Part shown: piece after piece, positions 1 to 10,029 of the stretch | Numbering within the stretch: the first letter of the stretch is position 1 | Layout: every line of letters starts with the position of its first letter | Assembly: GCA_019454045.1 (NCBI GenBank) | Contig: SKCR01017744.1 | Location: 62,001-126,000, forward strand | Origin: Zanthoxylum bungeanum | Taxonomy: Eukaryota; Streptophyta; Magnoliopsida; Sapindales; Rutaceae | Length of the DNA stretch: 64,000 nt | Direction: 5' to 3' | The notes under the pieces: generated by a model | Told to the model about the DNA's origin: nothing | What the model saw: the letters and a program-made list of their open reading frames with translations, nothing else | The model's database searches: none | Program-made: the position numbers and the translations under genes

Positions 1-859
1 ACTCACAACACTCTGATCAACATATGGTATTGTGCCTATACTATGAACCTGCTCAGTCCGACCCCAACGAAACTGTCCTCTGGGAGGTGCACTCTGTGTG
101 CCTCTGGGTGGTACCCCGTAGTGACTCGGCTGTGGAGGATACTGTCTGCTATTAGATCTGCCTCTTCCCCCCTCAGAAACCTCATTTCGCCCCCTCTTTT
201 TACTCTCTTGAAAGGCGGCTATGTTCTCCCTCTCAATTTTGATGTCACTATATGCAATCATGGCCTTGTCAACCAATACTGTATATGACAGTTTCCCCAA
301 AATTGAAATCCTTGATCTAATCTGTTGTCTCAACCCACCCTTGAATTTCTCACACTTATCATCCTCACGCTGTATCAACTCTGGATAGTATTGAGATAAA
401 GAAATCATCCGCCTCTCGTACTCCATCACTGTTTCTGTCGGTCCCTGAACCATGTGTTCAAACAATTGATGTTGCTCACTCCGATAAGCATATGGAAAGT
501 ACTTCTCATTAAAGGCTTCCTTAAACATATCCCATATGATATACTGAGGTCTTCCAAGTCTATCAGTTCTCCAAAAATCAGGTGATCTAAAGCTATCTGT
601 CAGTACTGTCTCAGTGTGCTTCCACCAGGTCTCAGCTTCACCTCTCATCATAAATGCGGCAAACCTAACCTTGTTTTGATCGGTCAAGTCTAACACGCTA
701 AATATGTGCTCAATATCATCCTTCCATTTTTCTGCAACTAAGGGATCAGCCGTGTCATGAAACTGTGGAGGCCTTAAATTAAGGAACTGGTCTAGCTTGC
801 TCATATTACCACTACTGCTCGAAGGTACAATAGTCGTTGGCCCTCTGGTAACCATCTGT
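1..859 (-). pseudogene. Ty3/gypsy gag fragment (central and C-terminal part), split by E1
   Basis: Read on the minus strand from 859 downward, this encodes a retrotransposon Gag capsid region. It has the chromovirus-type pattern KLDQFLNLRPPQF, then EAETWWK, then FNEKYFP, then MEYERRM, followed by a basic, glutamine-rich linker toward position 1. Gag packages element RNA into virus-like particles. The upstream (N-terminal) part of the same gag lies at 10030-10361. The two halves are separated by the E1 insertion, with its GCAAC target duplication at each side. The downstream protease and pol lie beyond the left edge of the window. I did not check every codon for stops, so broken is certain only because of the insertion. 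Confidence 0.85.
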
Positions 860-864
860 GCAAC
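860..864. repeat. Target-site duplication of E1, left copy (GCAAC)
   Basis: GCAAC directly precedes the TGACCGG end of the left LTR. The identical GCAAC follows the right LTR at 10025-10029. Removing E1 and one copy rejoins the gypsy gag reading. Confidence 0.95.
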
Positions 865-2755
865 TGACCGGTGCTTACACACGCGTATAACGCAAGCGCA
901 CGTATCGTTCAAGTAGTATAAAAAGTATCGATCCCATGAGGACTTAATACCTAATCTATTAATTTTATGAGGTCAAATGATTGCTAGTATCTAACAGGTT
1001 GATTAATTGATTTGACAGTTTAAGAAAATTCCATATTAAAAAACTATCTAGGGTTGTGATTTCTTCCAATATCATTTTAAAGATGAAGTGGTTATTTTAT
1101 GTTTGTGCAATAAATCAGTTTACTAACCTGGAACACTAAATTATACAAAAGCCTATGTCGATGGTCAGACGGAAATACCCAGTTTAACCCAATTGAACCA
1201 TATGTATATGTCAACCAAATTATCTAGATTCATTAAGTTTAAGTTCCAATTATGGCTACCCCGCCCGACAAGTATATGTCTATCATGTAAGGAAATCTAT
1301 TAAAGGGTTATCTATCCTAAAGGAAGATCGTGGGCTATTAAGTCTAAGGTTGAAACCTAAAATTCCTTTGTCAAGTTTATTTTAGATTTACCACATCAAT
1401 CTTATTAGTGGCCAATTAACAAGACGCATTAAGCTTAAGACTTAATAAGTAAACCTTTAAATTACCCAAACTATAATTTAACCCTTTATAAACAGGTGAT
1501 ATTGGATTTCATCACAACCCCAGATAACTGGCTTAGTTACGACACATATTTACGGGTAGTAAAAAAAACTTAAATAAAATAAAAGAAAATGCTGAGGTAA
1601 AAAGATCCACTTTTATTACTTCTATTTTAGATATCTCCCTTAATATAATATATTAACTTTGCATGATAATTACCAACCAGCCATATAGACGGTATCCAGA
1701 TTAAGTCAAATTAATAATTAATTACCAACCGACCAATCAGGCGGTATCCAGTTTAGTCAGGTTAAAACCAATTTAAATAATTACCAACCGGCCAATATGG
1801 CGGTATCCTAGTTAAGTCAGGTTTTAACTAGTTTATATATTATAATTAAGGGAGATTAATCTAAATATTAGTAATAAAAATTTAACCTTTTACCCTAGCA
1901 AAGGGGAGTTACCTCCTCATTACTGAAAAGTAAAAACTGAAAATTAAAGAAAAAAAAAAGTACTGTGCGTAAAAGTAAATTGCGGAAAGTAAAAACTGAA
2001 AAGTAAAGAAAAGAAAGTGCGAAAGCGGAAATTAATTACTGAAAGCTGTAAATAAACAAACAAGATACAATCTTCTTAGTATTCTTAAGGAATTCCTTAG
2101 AAGAAAGTATGAATTTACAAATGAAATGACTTGGTATTTATAGGCAAAATTTTGCCTCCATCAAATCATCCACCAAATCAATTATTAATTGCTCCACTAA
2201 TTGCTCCACCAAATCCATTACTAATTGCTCCACTAATTTCTTATCATGTTTGGTGGTGATTTGATAATTTTTATTATTTATTTATTAATTTATTTTTTGC
2301 TTTGAAAATGATTGAAAATGACTTTAATAATTACACACAACACACGTCTGGATGGTTCATCAATTTCGGGCATGAAATCTTCAGAATTAGAAATTATTTA
2401 GTCTTTCAAAATTGTATATCTTTGATTCTTCTTTAATCTGGAGCTTGAAGCAGCTCAATCTGATATCGGAGTAAAGAGTTATGCCCAAAATACGACAGAT
2501 GCGCAAAACTGGAATTTCCAAAACTGCACTTCGTTAAAACTCCCTTTCAAGTTTCCAATCTCCAAAATTAAAATATCAAGTCCAATAATTGTCCTTATTT
2601 GACCCATATTTCGTCATAAATTATTTCATTGAGACCCGATATTATTTTATCTGCAAAATAAACTAAAACACATCAAAACGTTCATCAAATCAGAGAAACT
2701 AAACAAAATATTAAGTTAAAGGGGTGGTAAATATTGATATATTTTCCGCTCATCA
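865..2755 (-). repeat. E1 3' LTR (left side of window)
   Basis: 1891-bp LTR, 3' copy of the minus-oriented E1. Its minus strand starts TGATGAGCGG and ends CACCGGTCA. A TATA-like box (TATAAATA on minus) lies at 2135-2142. The U5/R part holds three imperfect copies of a module (about 1665-1830) built on CCAACCGACCAAT and GGCGGTATCC. The same module recurs in the right LTR, in E2 and in the LTR at 13223-15064. No protein-coding content is credible here. Confidence 0.92.
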
Positions 2756-2768
2756 CACCCCCAAACCT
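2756..2768 (-). other. E1 polypurine tract
   Basis: On the minus strand this reads AGGTTTGGGGGTG and directly abuts the 3' LTR. That is the expected place and composition of the plus-strand primer of an Athila/Tat-type element. Confidence 0.8.
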
Positions 2769-4068
2769 AACATTTTTCTAGTCCTCGAGCAAAACAACAA
2801 AATAAAATTAAAATTAAACTAAGCCACTTTCGTAGGGATCACTGTTGCATTTAGCGTATGCAACAAGCCTTTAAACCCCTAGGTGTCCCTAGTGGACGAG
2901 TTGTAGTCTCGTGAGGGTTTACAGCAATGATACCCACAAACATTTTACAAAAGTAAAATGGTAGTAAAACTAATGCACACAAAAGCAAAAAGACAAGAGA
3001 AAATAGAATAAAGAAAGTTAGTGACTAATCAAGTGAAACTTCTACTCCAAGTTACTAGTTGTTTTGTTTCTTTCTAAATTACCGAATAAGTAAATTCTCC
3101 GAATTTATTTACCATTCTCCATATACACAACCAACAAAGTATTATTCAACTCATTTTTTTCCCACAACAGTCACAAGTGTAGTTGATAAGAGGGTAATAT
3201 TTTTGTCCTAAAGGTTTATCCGAATTCACACCTTTTTAGAGAAATGGAATAATTTTTCTGATTTTTTTTCTTTGATTTTTTATTTATTTTTATTTATATA
3301 TAATATCTTCCGTCTATGTAGCGAGTGTTGGGTCGATGGCTCCCAAACCAGTTGGCTTTAGAGCACCAGGTGTTAAGACATCCCTACGGACTTAATTACT
3401 CAAACTTCAGATATATATATTTTTGCAGCATCTTTGATCCATGTAGCGAGCTTTGGGCCAGTGACTCCCAAACCAGTTGGTTTTAGGGCACTAGGTGTTA
3501 AAACACCCCTACAGACTTAATAACTCGGACCTCAGACGTTTTTTTTTTTTTACTCCATTGCTTTTTTAGATGCTTCCTCCAATTAAACTAGAGCACTGAA
3601 TATTACAAACTTTTCAATTTTAGCTCATGTCTGTATGTTACTATGTATGTTGATAATATCTGCTAACTGAGCATATGAAGATCCATTTTAGTCCGTTTTA
3701 TGGAGAATTTACAAATTAAATAATTTAAAATGAAATAAACCAAAATTAACTTGTTTCGAAATAGGTTTGAGATACGTCTCAGGAGTGGAAACTCCTTACT
3801 AACCTATCTTTTACCAATTTCACATTTTTAGTTAAAATAAAAACACAAAATCACAAAATATTTTTGTAATTTTTGAAAATTTTTCAAATTTTTTGTATAT
3901 TTCGAAAAATTTTGGACTAAAAATAAAATCAACACACAACTAAAAACAAGATACTAATCAACTAATTTCCTCCCCCAAACCTAAATGAGACATTGTCCCC
4001 AATGTCTTAAACAGTAGAAGAAAAGTTTATAAGATAGTACCTGGTTAACTGAAATTCTACACGAAAAG
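2769..4068 (-). other. E1 3' non-coding region with duplicated block and hairpin
   Basis: No gene is visible. Two imperfect tandem copies of about 115 bp lie at about 3308-3537, each with GTAGCGAG and CTCCCAAACCAGTTGG. At 3988-4007 there is a hairpin with perfect 8-bp arms, AGACATTG and CAATGTCT, around TCCC. Beside it (about 3969-3981) is a second polypurine-like tract which on minus reads GGTTTGGGGGAGG. From memory, such blocks are typical of the long 3' non-coding regions of Athila/Tat elements. Confidence 0.65.
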
Positions 4069-4722
4069 TTAAAGGTTAAGATCCAGATTAATCCGACGCC
4101 TCTTACCAAGATCGTCCTCAGACCAATTTATCTTTGAAAGGATAGGGTCAATTTGTGGTTCATAGGCTAAGATTTGGTCAATTAGATCCGGAGCAGTTCT
4201 GGCAGTGAAGAGGAGTTCTTTTAAAGGTTTTGACACAAACCCAGTTCTCCGGACATCATCAAGAAACACACAAAGAAAATCATAAAATCCATCAACGTTA
4301 AACAGCCCAATTTGTTTCTGGTGTATGTTCAAGTTCGCCCAAGATAGCAATATAAAAATTTCCTCCAATGTGCCCAAGCCACCTGGCAAAACAATAAAAG
4401 CATCAGCACAGTTAATCATTTCTACCAATCGTTCAGACATACCTGGCACGATCAGTTCATCTCCGTTTGATTGTTCAATAAGATTTGCCTCTGCCAAGAG
4501 TTTTGGGATGATTCCTAAAATGTGACTGCCTCCTTCCTGTATGGCCTTTGAAATGATCCCCATTAGTCCAAGATTACCTCCGCCATATACTAAGTGCATA
4601 TTCATTGTAGCTAAGACTCGACCCAATTCATGTGATGCTTCTACGTATTGTGGCTTAGTACCAACACTAGTACCGCAAAACACACAGATGTTTTCAACTC
4701 GTCTTCTTGAAGTGGCTTCCAT
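4069..4722 (-). CDS. LOG: Captured LOG-type cytokinin riboside 5'-monophosphate phosphoribohydrolase, intact and intronless
   Basis: Intact 217-codon ORF from the ATG at 4722. LOG enzymes remove ribose 5-phosphate from cytokinin nucleotides to release active cytokinin, usually in the cytosol and nucleus. Support: a Rossmann-like start (ICVFCGTSVG, residues 12-21), [10 protein letters not shown] (46-55), the family signature PGGLGTLEE (113-121), and LNIHQKQIGLFNVDGFY (131-147). Length is near the family's usual 200-240. The motif usually written MHxRKxxM is MSERLVEM here (95-102): the Arg is kept, but His and Lys are replaced. The C-terminus has a basic KRRR (207-210) and ends LDLNL (213-217), an LxLxL EAR-like motif. 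Plant LOG genes normally have several introns; this copy has none, so capture through spliced RNA is likely. It lies between the integrase tail and the 3' LTR, where Athila elements often carry an env-like ORF. Activity is unproven. Confidence 0.9.
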   Translation of the reverse strand: MEATSRRRVENICVFCGTSVGTKPQYVEASHELGRVLATMNMHLVYGGGNLGLMGIISKAIQEGGSHILGIIPKLLAEANLIEQSNGDELIVPGMSERLVEMINCADAFIVLPGGLGTLEEIFILLSWANLNIHQKQIGLFNVDGFYDFLCVFLDDVRRTGFVSKPLKELLFTARTAPDLIDQILAYEPQIDPILSKINWSEDDLGKRRRINLDLNL

Positions 4723-5154
4723 GTTTTACTCTGGATGTCTTCAAAAGTGCAATTATGAGTTGAATTTATAACACCTGAAAAGGGTGAGTGAACTAGTACC
4801 TGCCAATCGGACTCGTGCTTTGATTACCCAACGAATGTCATTAGGAATATCATGGATTATCAGTAGTCTCATTCGTTCTAAGTGAGCTTTGTAGACTTTC
4901 ATCAGAGAGTTTTGAGGGAGAGAAGGAAATTGCTTATGAAGATTTGCGAGAACTTCTTCTATCGTGAAATGACTTTACCTGCAAAAATTAAACACACAAA
5001 AATTAAACACACCAGATCACAATATATACACAAATTGCATGGGTTGCCTCCCTACGAGCGCTAAGTTTAAAGTCGTCAACTAGACTTTACTTCTCGATCG
5101 TTAGGCTGGATATGAAAGTGTGACACTTTCTTTTTGTCGCTCAAATGATTCTCC
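4723..5154 (-). other. E1 spacer between integrase tail and LOG
   Basis: Non-coding. At 5041-5062 the minus strand has AGCGCT followed by GGGAGGCAACCC, a block also found in E2 at 29353-29378. Closer to LOG, the minus strand at about 4778-4792 reads CACCCTTTTCAGGT, a pyrimidine tract with AG that could serve as a 3' splice site about 60 nt upstream of the LOG ATG. The same block precedes LOG in E2. Splicing is inference only. Confidence 0.6.
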
Positions 5155-5694
5155 CTAGTAGTGCTTAACACACTTGTTTTTAACCTTGAAAATTTCGTTG
5201 GAGTCAGGATCATGTATCTCAACGGCTCTATCTGGTAAAACTTTGGTGATCACAAATGGACCTGACCACCGTGATTTTGGCTTCCATGGGAAGAATTTCA
5301 CCCTTGATTTGTTTAACAGTACCTTTTGCCCTGGTTCCAGTTGTATGCTTACTAACTTCTCATCATGTCTTTTCTTGCCCTTTTCTTTATACAATTTGGC
5401 ATTCTCAAAAGGTTGATTGTGGAATTCTTCCAATTCGTTGAGCTGGTGGAACTTTTTCTCTTCTGTTGCTTGTAGTGCAAGAATTGGCTCTTTCAGTGCA
5501 AAAGACGTTTTATCTTTAGGCTCCACAAGCAATTGACATGTTTTAAGTTTGTCAGTAGAACTTTGCATTGCATTGGAGTTCTGAATGGTACTGTGTATCA
5601 CATCAAGTCTGAAACATTCCTCATTCTTTTCATCATCTGGGAAATTCATGGCCTTGAAAACATTGAATGTTACTTCTTGGTCCTGTACCCTCAT
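5155..5694 (-). pseudogene. E1 remnant: post-protease linker joined to integrase C-terminal tail
   Basis: 180 codons open on minus. The first 30 or so residues (QEVTFNVFKAMNFPDD) match the stretch that normally follows the protease. The last 100 or so (LNELEEFHNQ, GQKVLLNKSRVKFFPWKPKS, RWSGPFVITK) are the C-terminal tail of an Athila/Tat integrase. The catalytic DDE core, reverse transcriptase and RNase H that should lie between are absent. It is in the same reading frame as the protease ORF upstream, so the pol deletion kept the frame. It cannot polymerise or integrate alone. Confidence 0.85.
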
Positions 5695-5709
5695 GGTTAA
5701 TTCTCATTT

Positions 5710-6327
5710 TTATACATCAATAATGGTTCGACCTGTAGCCAAGAATGGTCTCCCGAGGATGATTGGCACGTCTGCGTCTTCCTCCATATCAAGAACAATA
5801 AAATCTGCTGGGAAAATAAATTTGTCAACCTTGACTAGCACATCTTCAACTACACCTCTCGGAAATACGAGCATTCTATCAGCAAGTTGTAGTGAGACTG
5901 AAGTGGGCATTGTTTCTCCAATCTGCAGTTTCCTGAAAATAGAAAAAGGCATCAAGTTAACACTAGCACCTAAATCACACAGAGCCTTACCGAAGTCATG
6001 TTCTCCTATGGTGCAAGGAACAGTGAAACTGCCAGGATCTTTCAACTTTAGAGGAAGTTTTCTCTGAATGATGGCGCTGCATTCTTCTGATAATGCTACT
6101 GTCTCATAATCTCCCAATCTCCGATTTCGTGAAAGAATGTCTTTCATAAATTTGGCATAGCTGGGCATTTGTTCCAACGCTTCTGCAAATGGAATGTTGA
6201 TATGCAGCTTTTTGAACACCTCCAGGAAATGAGCAAACTGTTTGTCCATTTTGTTTTTCTGAAGACGCTGAGGAAAAGGTGGAGGTAGAGTGATATGTTC
6301 TTTTTCCTTTGCTTCTTTTTCCTCCAT
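5710..6327 (-). CDS. E1 retropepsin-like aspartic protease region
   Basis: 206 codons on minus. The part ALCDLGASVNLMPFSIF (about residues 115-135) carries the D-L-G-A form of the aspartic protease active site found in Athila/Tat elements. The later IILGRPFLATGRTIID is the conserved flap and C-terminal signature. The N-terminal half (FPQRLQK, LHINIPFAEALEQMPSYAKF) is the usual linker between Gag and protease. The protein would cleave Gag-Pol. It is in frame with the ORFs at 6331-6582 and 5155-5694, separated from each by one stop codon. Confidence 0.88.
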   Translation of the reverse strand: MEEKEAKEKEHITLPPPFPQRLQKNKMDKQFAHFLEVFKKLHINIPFAEALEQMPSYAKFMKDILSRNRRLGDYETVALSEECSAIIQRKLPLKLKDPGSFTVPCTIGEHDFGKALCDLGASVNLMPFSIFRKLQIGETMPTSVSLQLADRMLVFPRGVVEDVLVKVDKFIFPADFIVLDMEEDADVPIILGRPFLATGRTIIDV

Positions 6328-6330
6328 CTG

Positions 6331-7800
6331 TTACTTTGTTTCTTTTGGAATATCTTCAATTGTTTCCTTGATTCCAATATCTTTGTTGATTTCAGTACCG
6401 CTTTTTAACATGATGGCATGACATTGCTCATTTCCCATGTTCCTCGGATTTGGTTCAGTGTTGCTAGGAAGGGTACCTGGCGGTCTGTAACTCTGAGCAT
6501 TGGCCAGTTGTTCGATTTGATTCTCCAGTGCTTTGATGGAGGCTAAATGGATTTGATTCAATGCTAATTGATTTTGAACCATAGCTGCTAAAGCATCGTA
6601 TTTTGCTTCTTGCTTCTTGCTTCTTTGACTGGGCCAGCACTTCTATTATTCCTGGTTCGTTTTCATGCTCCTGGCCTTTGTTCTGTTGCTGGAATCTATT
6701 TGGTGGATAATTCTGTTGTTGGAATCCCGGTGGGGGATTGTTCTTTTGCCTTGAATTGTTACTCCATGAAAAATTCGGATGATTCCTCCACCATAGGTTG
6801 TAGGTGTTGGAATATGGATTGTTCCCCTGTTTGTTGAAATTTTTGACATAATTCACCGTCTCTTCAAGTTGGTTTGGTTCTAGTGCTCCTCCATATGGTG
6901 AACTTGTGGATCCACCATTAACTTTCATGTTAAGAATTTCCAGATTTTTGTAAATCACATCCAGCTTGGAATTCAGTGCTGTGTTGGCTCCAACTTCATA
7001 AATTCCTACAATTGTTTGGATCATGCTCCTTTTTTTTGGCCATAAAGAATTGTTGTTGGCCATTTCTTCAATTAAGTCCCAGGCTTGATCTTCTCTTTTT
7101 GCCATCAAAGCTCCTCCAGCAGCAGCATCAATTGTGGTTCTTATTATTCCAGAAAGTCTATTGTAGAAGGTTTGGACTTGTAGCCACTTTGCGATCTCAT
7201 AATGAGGACATTTCCGGAGTAAATCTTTGAATCTTTCCCAAGCTTCGCAAAGGGATTCTGAATCTTGTTGCACGAAGGATGTGATGTCATTCCTCAACTT
7301 TGCAGTTCTGGCTGGTGGAAAGTACTTTGCAAGGAATTTGGTGGCTAGAGTGTTCCAAGTTGTGATGGAACCTGCTGGTAGTGAATGTAGCCAAGCTTTA
7401 GCTCTGTCCTTCAAGAAGTATGGAAAAACATGCAGTCTCACTGCTTCTTCAACTGCTCGGATGTAATTGAAAGTACCGCAAACTTCCAGGAAGTTACTGA
7501 TGTGGGCATTAGGATCTTCAGTTGCATTTCCCCCAAAATGTACTGACTACTGAATCATCTGGATGTATGTTTTGATGTCAACCGCATTTGCTGGTGAGGG
7601 AGGAAGTACAATACAAGAAATGAGTCTGTCAACCACTGGAATGGTTCTGTCTCGAATGGGAATCGGTGGTACAGAGTTCAAAGGTTCAGGTTCCATGTTA
7701 ATGATTGCTTCTTGGCCTTCTCGCCTTTCCCTTCTCAATTGTCTGATGGTTCTTTCAATTTCTGGGTCAAGCGGTCGAAGTTCAAAGCTTCTAGTTCATC
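6331..7800 (-). pseudogene. E1 gag, disrupted by a stop and a frameshift
   Basis: Minus-strand Athila/Tat Gag. The N-terminal part (about 7800-7547, with IRDRTIPVVDRL) and the capsid part (7441-6600, with DRAKAWLHSLPAGSITTW and KFLAKYFPPARTAKLRNDI) share one frame, with an in-frame stop near 7547. Near 6600 the frame shifts; the C-terminal part (6582-6331, with LENQIEQLANAQ and LPSNTEPNP) continues in another frame. No clear zinc knuckle was seen. The gene would give the particle coat, but as it stands cannot make full-length Gag. Upstream lie the tRNA-Asp primer site and the 5' LTR. Confidence 0.87.
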
Positions 7801-7913
7801 TCATGTTGTTTCTGAGAACCTGAAACACAAGAAAATAAAAACAATAAGTAAAAAAAAAATTAGATACAAGTAACGTATCTAACCCCAAAACTAATAGTGA
7901 AAGATAAATAAGT
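7801..7913 (-). other. E1 leader between primer-binding site and gag
   Basis: Short non-coding leader between the primer-binding site and the first gag codons that can be recognised. Confidence 0.5.
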
Positions 7914-7930
7914 CCCCGGCAACAGCGCCA
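7914..7930 (-). other. E1 primer-binding site (tRNA-Asp type)
   Basis: On minus this reads TGGCGCTGTTGCCGGGG, complementary to the 3' end of plant tRNA-Asp with one mismatch, 6 nt inside the LTR. The E2 site (27914-27930) is the perfect version. Confidence 0.85.
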
Positions 7931-7936
7931 AAAACT

Positions 7937-10024
7937 TGACCGGTGCTTACACACGCGTATAACGCAAGCGCATGTATCGTTCAAGTAGTATAAAAAGTAT
8001 CGATCCCACGAGGAATTAATACCTAATCTATTAATTTTATGAGGTCAAATGATTACTAGTATCTAACAGGTTGATTGATTGATTTGAAATGATGAAGGTT
8101 TTAAATTTAAAAACAAGTAAATAAAATTGCTCGAATGTAGGTTTAAGAAAATTCAATATTAAAAACAATCTAGGGTTGTGATTTCTTCCAATATCATTTT
8201 AAAGATGAAGTGGTTATTTTATGTTTGTGTAATAAATCAGTTTACTAACCTGGAACACTAAATTATGCAAAAGCCTCTGTCGATGGTCAGAAGCAAATAC
8301 CCAGTTTAACCCAATTGAACCATATGTCCATGTCAACCAAATTATCTGGATTCATTAAGTTTAAGTTCCAATTATGGCTACCCCCGCCCGACAGGTATAT
8401 GTATATCATGTAAGGAAATCTATTAAAGGGTTATCTATCCTCAAGGAAGATCGTGGGCTATTAAGTCTAAGGCTGAAACTTAAAATTCCTTTATCAAGTT
8501 TATTTTAGATTTACCACATAAATCTTATTAGTGGCCAATTAACAAGATGCGTTAAGCTTAAGACTTAATAAGTAAACCTTTAAATTACCCAAACTATAAT
8601 TTAACCCTTTATAAACCGGTGATATTGGATTTCATCACAACCCCAGATAACTGGCTTAGTTACGACACATATTTACGGGTAGTAAAAAAAACTTAAATAA
8701 AATAAAAGACATAAAGTAAAATACTAAAAATTAAATACTGAAAATTAAATGCTGAAAAGTAAATGCTGAAAGTAAATGCTGAAATTAAATAATGAAAATA
8801 AATGCTGAAAAGTAAATTGCTGAAAAGTAAATTGTTGAAAAGTAAATAAAGTAAAATTACAATAAAAGAAAATGCTGAGGTAAAAATATCCACTTTTATT
8901 ACTTCTATTTTTGATATCTCCCTTAATATAATATATTAACTTTGCATGATAATTACCAACCAACCATATAGGCGGTATCCAGATTAAGTCAAATTCATAA
9001 TTAATTACCAACCAACCAATCAGGCGGTATCCAGTTTAGTCAGGTTAAAACCAATTTAAATAATTACCAACCGACCAATGTGGTGGTATCCTCGTTAAGT
9101 CAGGTTTTAACTAGTTTATATATTATAATTAAGGGAGATAATCTAAATATTAGTAATAAAAGTTTTACCTTTTACCCCAGCAAAGGGGAGTTACCTTCTC
9201 ATTACTGAAAAGTAAAAACTGAAAATTAAAGAAAGAAAAGTACTGTGCGTAAAAGTAAATTGCGGAAAGTAAAAACTGAAAAGTAAAGAAAAGAAAGTGT
9301 GAAAGCGGAAATTAATTACTGAAAGCTGTAAATAAACAAACAACATACAATCTTCTTAGTATTCTTAAGGAATTCCTTAGAATAAAGTGTGAATTTAAAA
9401 ATGAAATGGTTTGGTATTTATAGGCAAAATTTTGCCTCCATCAAATCATCCACCAAATCAATTATTAATTGCTCCACTAATTGCTCCACCAAATCCATTA
9501 TTAATTGCTCCACTGATTGCTTATCATGTTTGGTGGTGATTTGGTAATTTTTATTATTTATTTATTAATTTATTTTTTGCTTTGAAAATGACTTTAATAA
9601 TTACACACAACACACTTCTGGATAGTTCATCAATTTCGGGCATGAAATCTTCAGAATTCAAAATTATTTTTTCTTCAAAGTTGTAGATCTTTGATTCTTC
9701 TTTAATCTGAAACTTGAATCAGCTCAATCCGATATCAGAGTAAAACGTTATACCCAAAATACGACAGATGCGCAAAACTGGAATTTCCAAAACTGCACTT
9801 CGTTAAAATGCCATTTCAAGTTTCCAATCTCCAAAATTAAAATATCAAGTCCAATAATTACCCTTATTTGACCCATATTTCGTCCTAAATGATTTCATTA
9901 AGACCCGATATTAATTTATCTGTAAAATAAACTAAAACACATCAAAACGTTCATCAAACCCGAGAAACTAAACAAAATATTAAGTTAAAGGGGCGGTAAA
10001 TATTGATATATTTTCTGCTCATCA
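7937..10024 (-). repeat. E1 5' LTR (right side of window)
   Basis: 2088-bp LTR, starting TGACCGGTGC and ending GCTCATCA on plus. It is the promoter LTR of E1 because the primer-binding site abuts it. A TATA-like box on minus lies at 9415-9422. It is about 200 bp longer than its partner, mainly because of the repeat block at 8703-8865. Its U3 part (10024 down to about 9420) has no CACGTG array, unlike E2. Confidence 0.93.
8703..8865. repeat. Minisatellite in E1 5' LTR (unit about 13-16 bp)
   Basis: About ten imperfect copies of a unit like AAATGCTGAAAAGT. The partner LTR keeps only a trace near 1575-1595, so copy number changed after or during insertion. Confidence 0.75.
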
Positions 10025-10029
10025 GCAAC
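10025..10029. repeat. Target-site duplication of E1, right copy (GCAAC)
   Basis: Identical to 860-864. Confidence 0.95.

Larger units (their letters stand above)
865..10024 (-). mobile_element. E1: non-autonomous Athila/Tat-like LTR retrotransposon carrying a LOG gene
   Basis: Complete LTR retrotransposon of 9160 bp in minus orientation. Visible parts are: two LTRs starting TGACCGGTGC and ending GCTCATCA on the plus strand (865-2755 and 7937-10024); a 5-bp target duplication GCAAC at 860-864 and 10025-10029; a primer-binding site complementary to the 3' end of tRNA-Asp (7914-7930); a purine tract beside the 3' LTR (2756-2768); gag and protease; an integrase C-terminal tail; and a captured LOG gene. 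Reverse transcriptase, RNase H and the integrase core are missing, so it must have used another element's enzymes to move. It sits inside a gypsy gag gene. The perfect target duplication suggests it is younger than its host element. Confidence 0.95.

Noticed and set aside
4325..4771. Plus-strand ORFs over LOG
   Set aside because: Shadows of the minus-strand LOG gene, which has a clear family signature.
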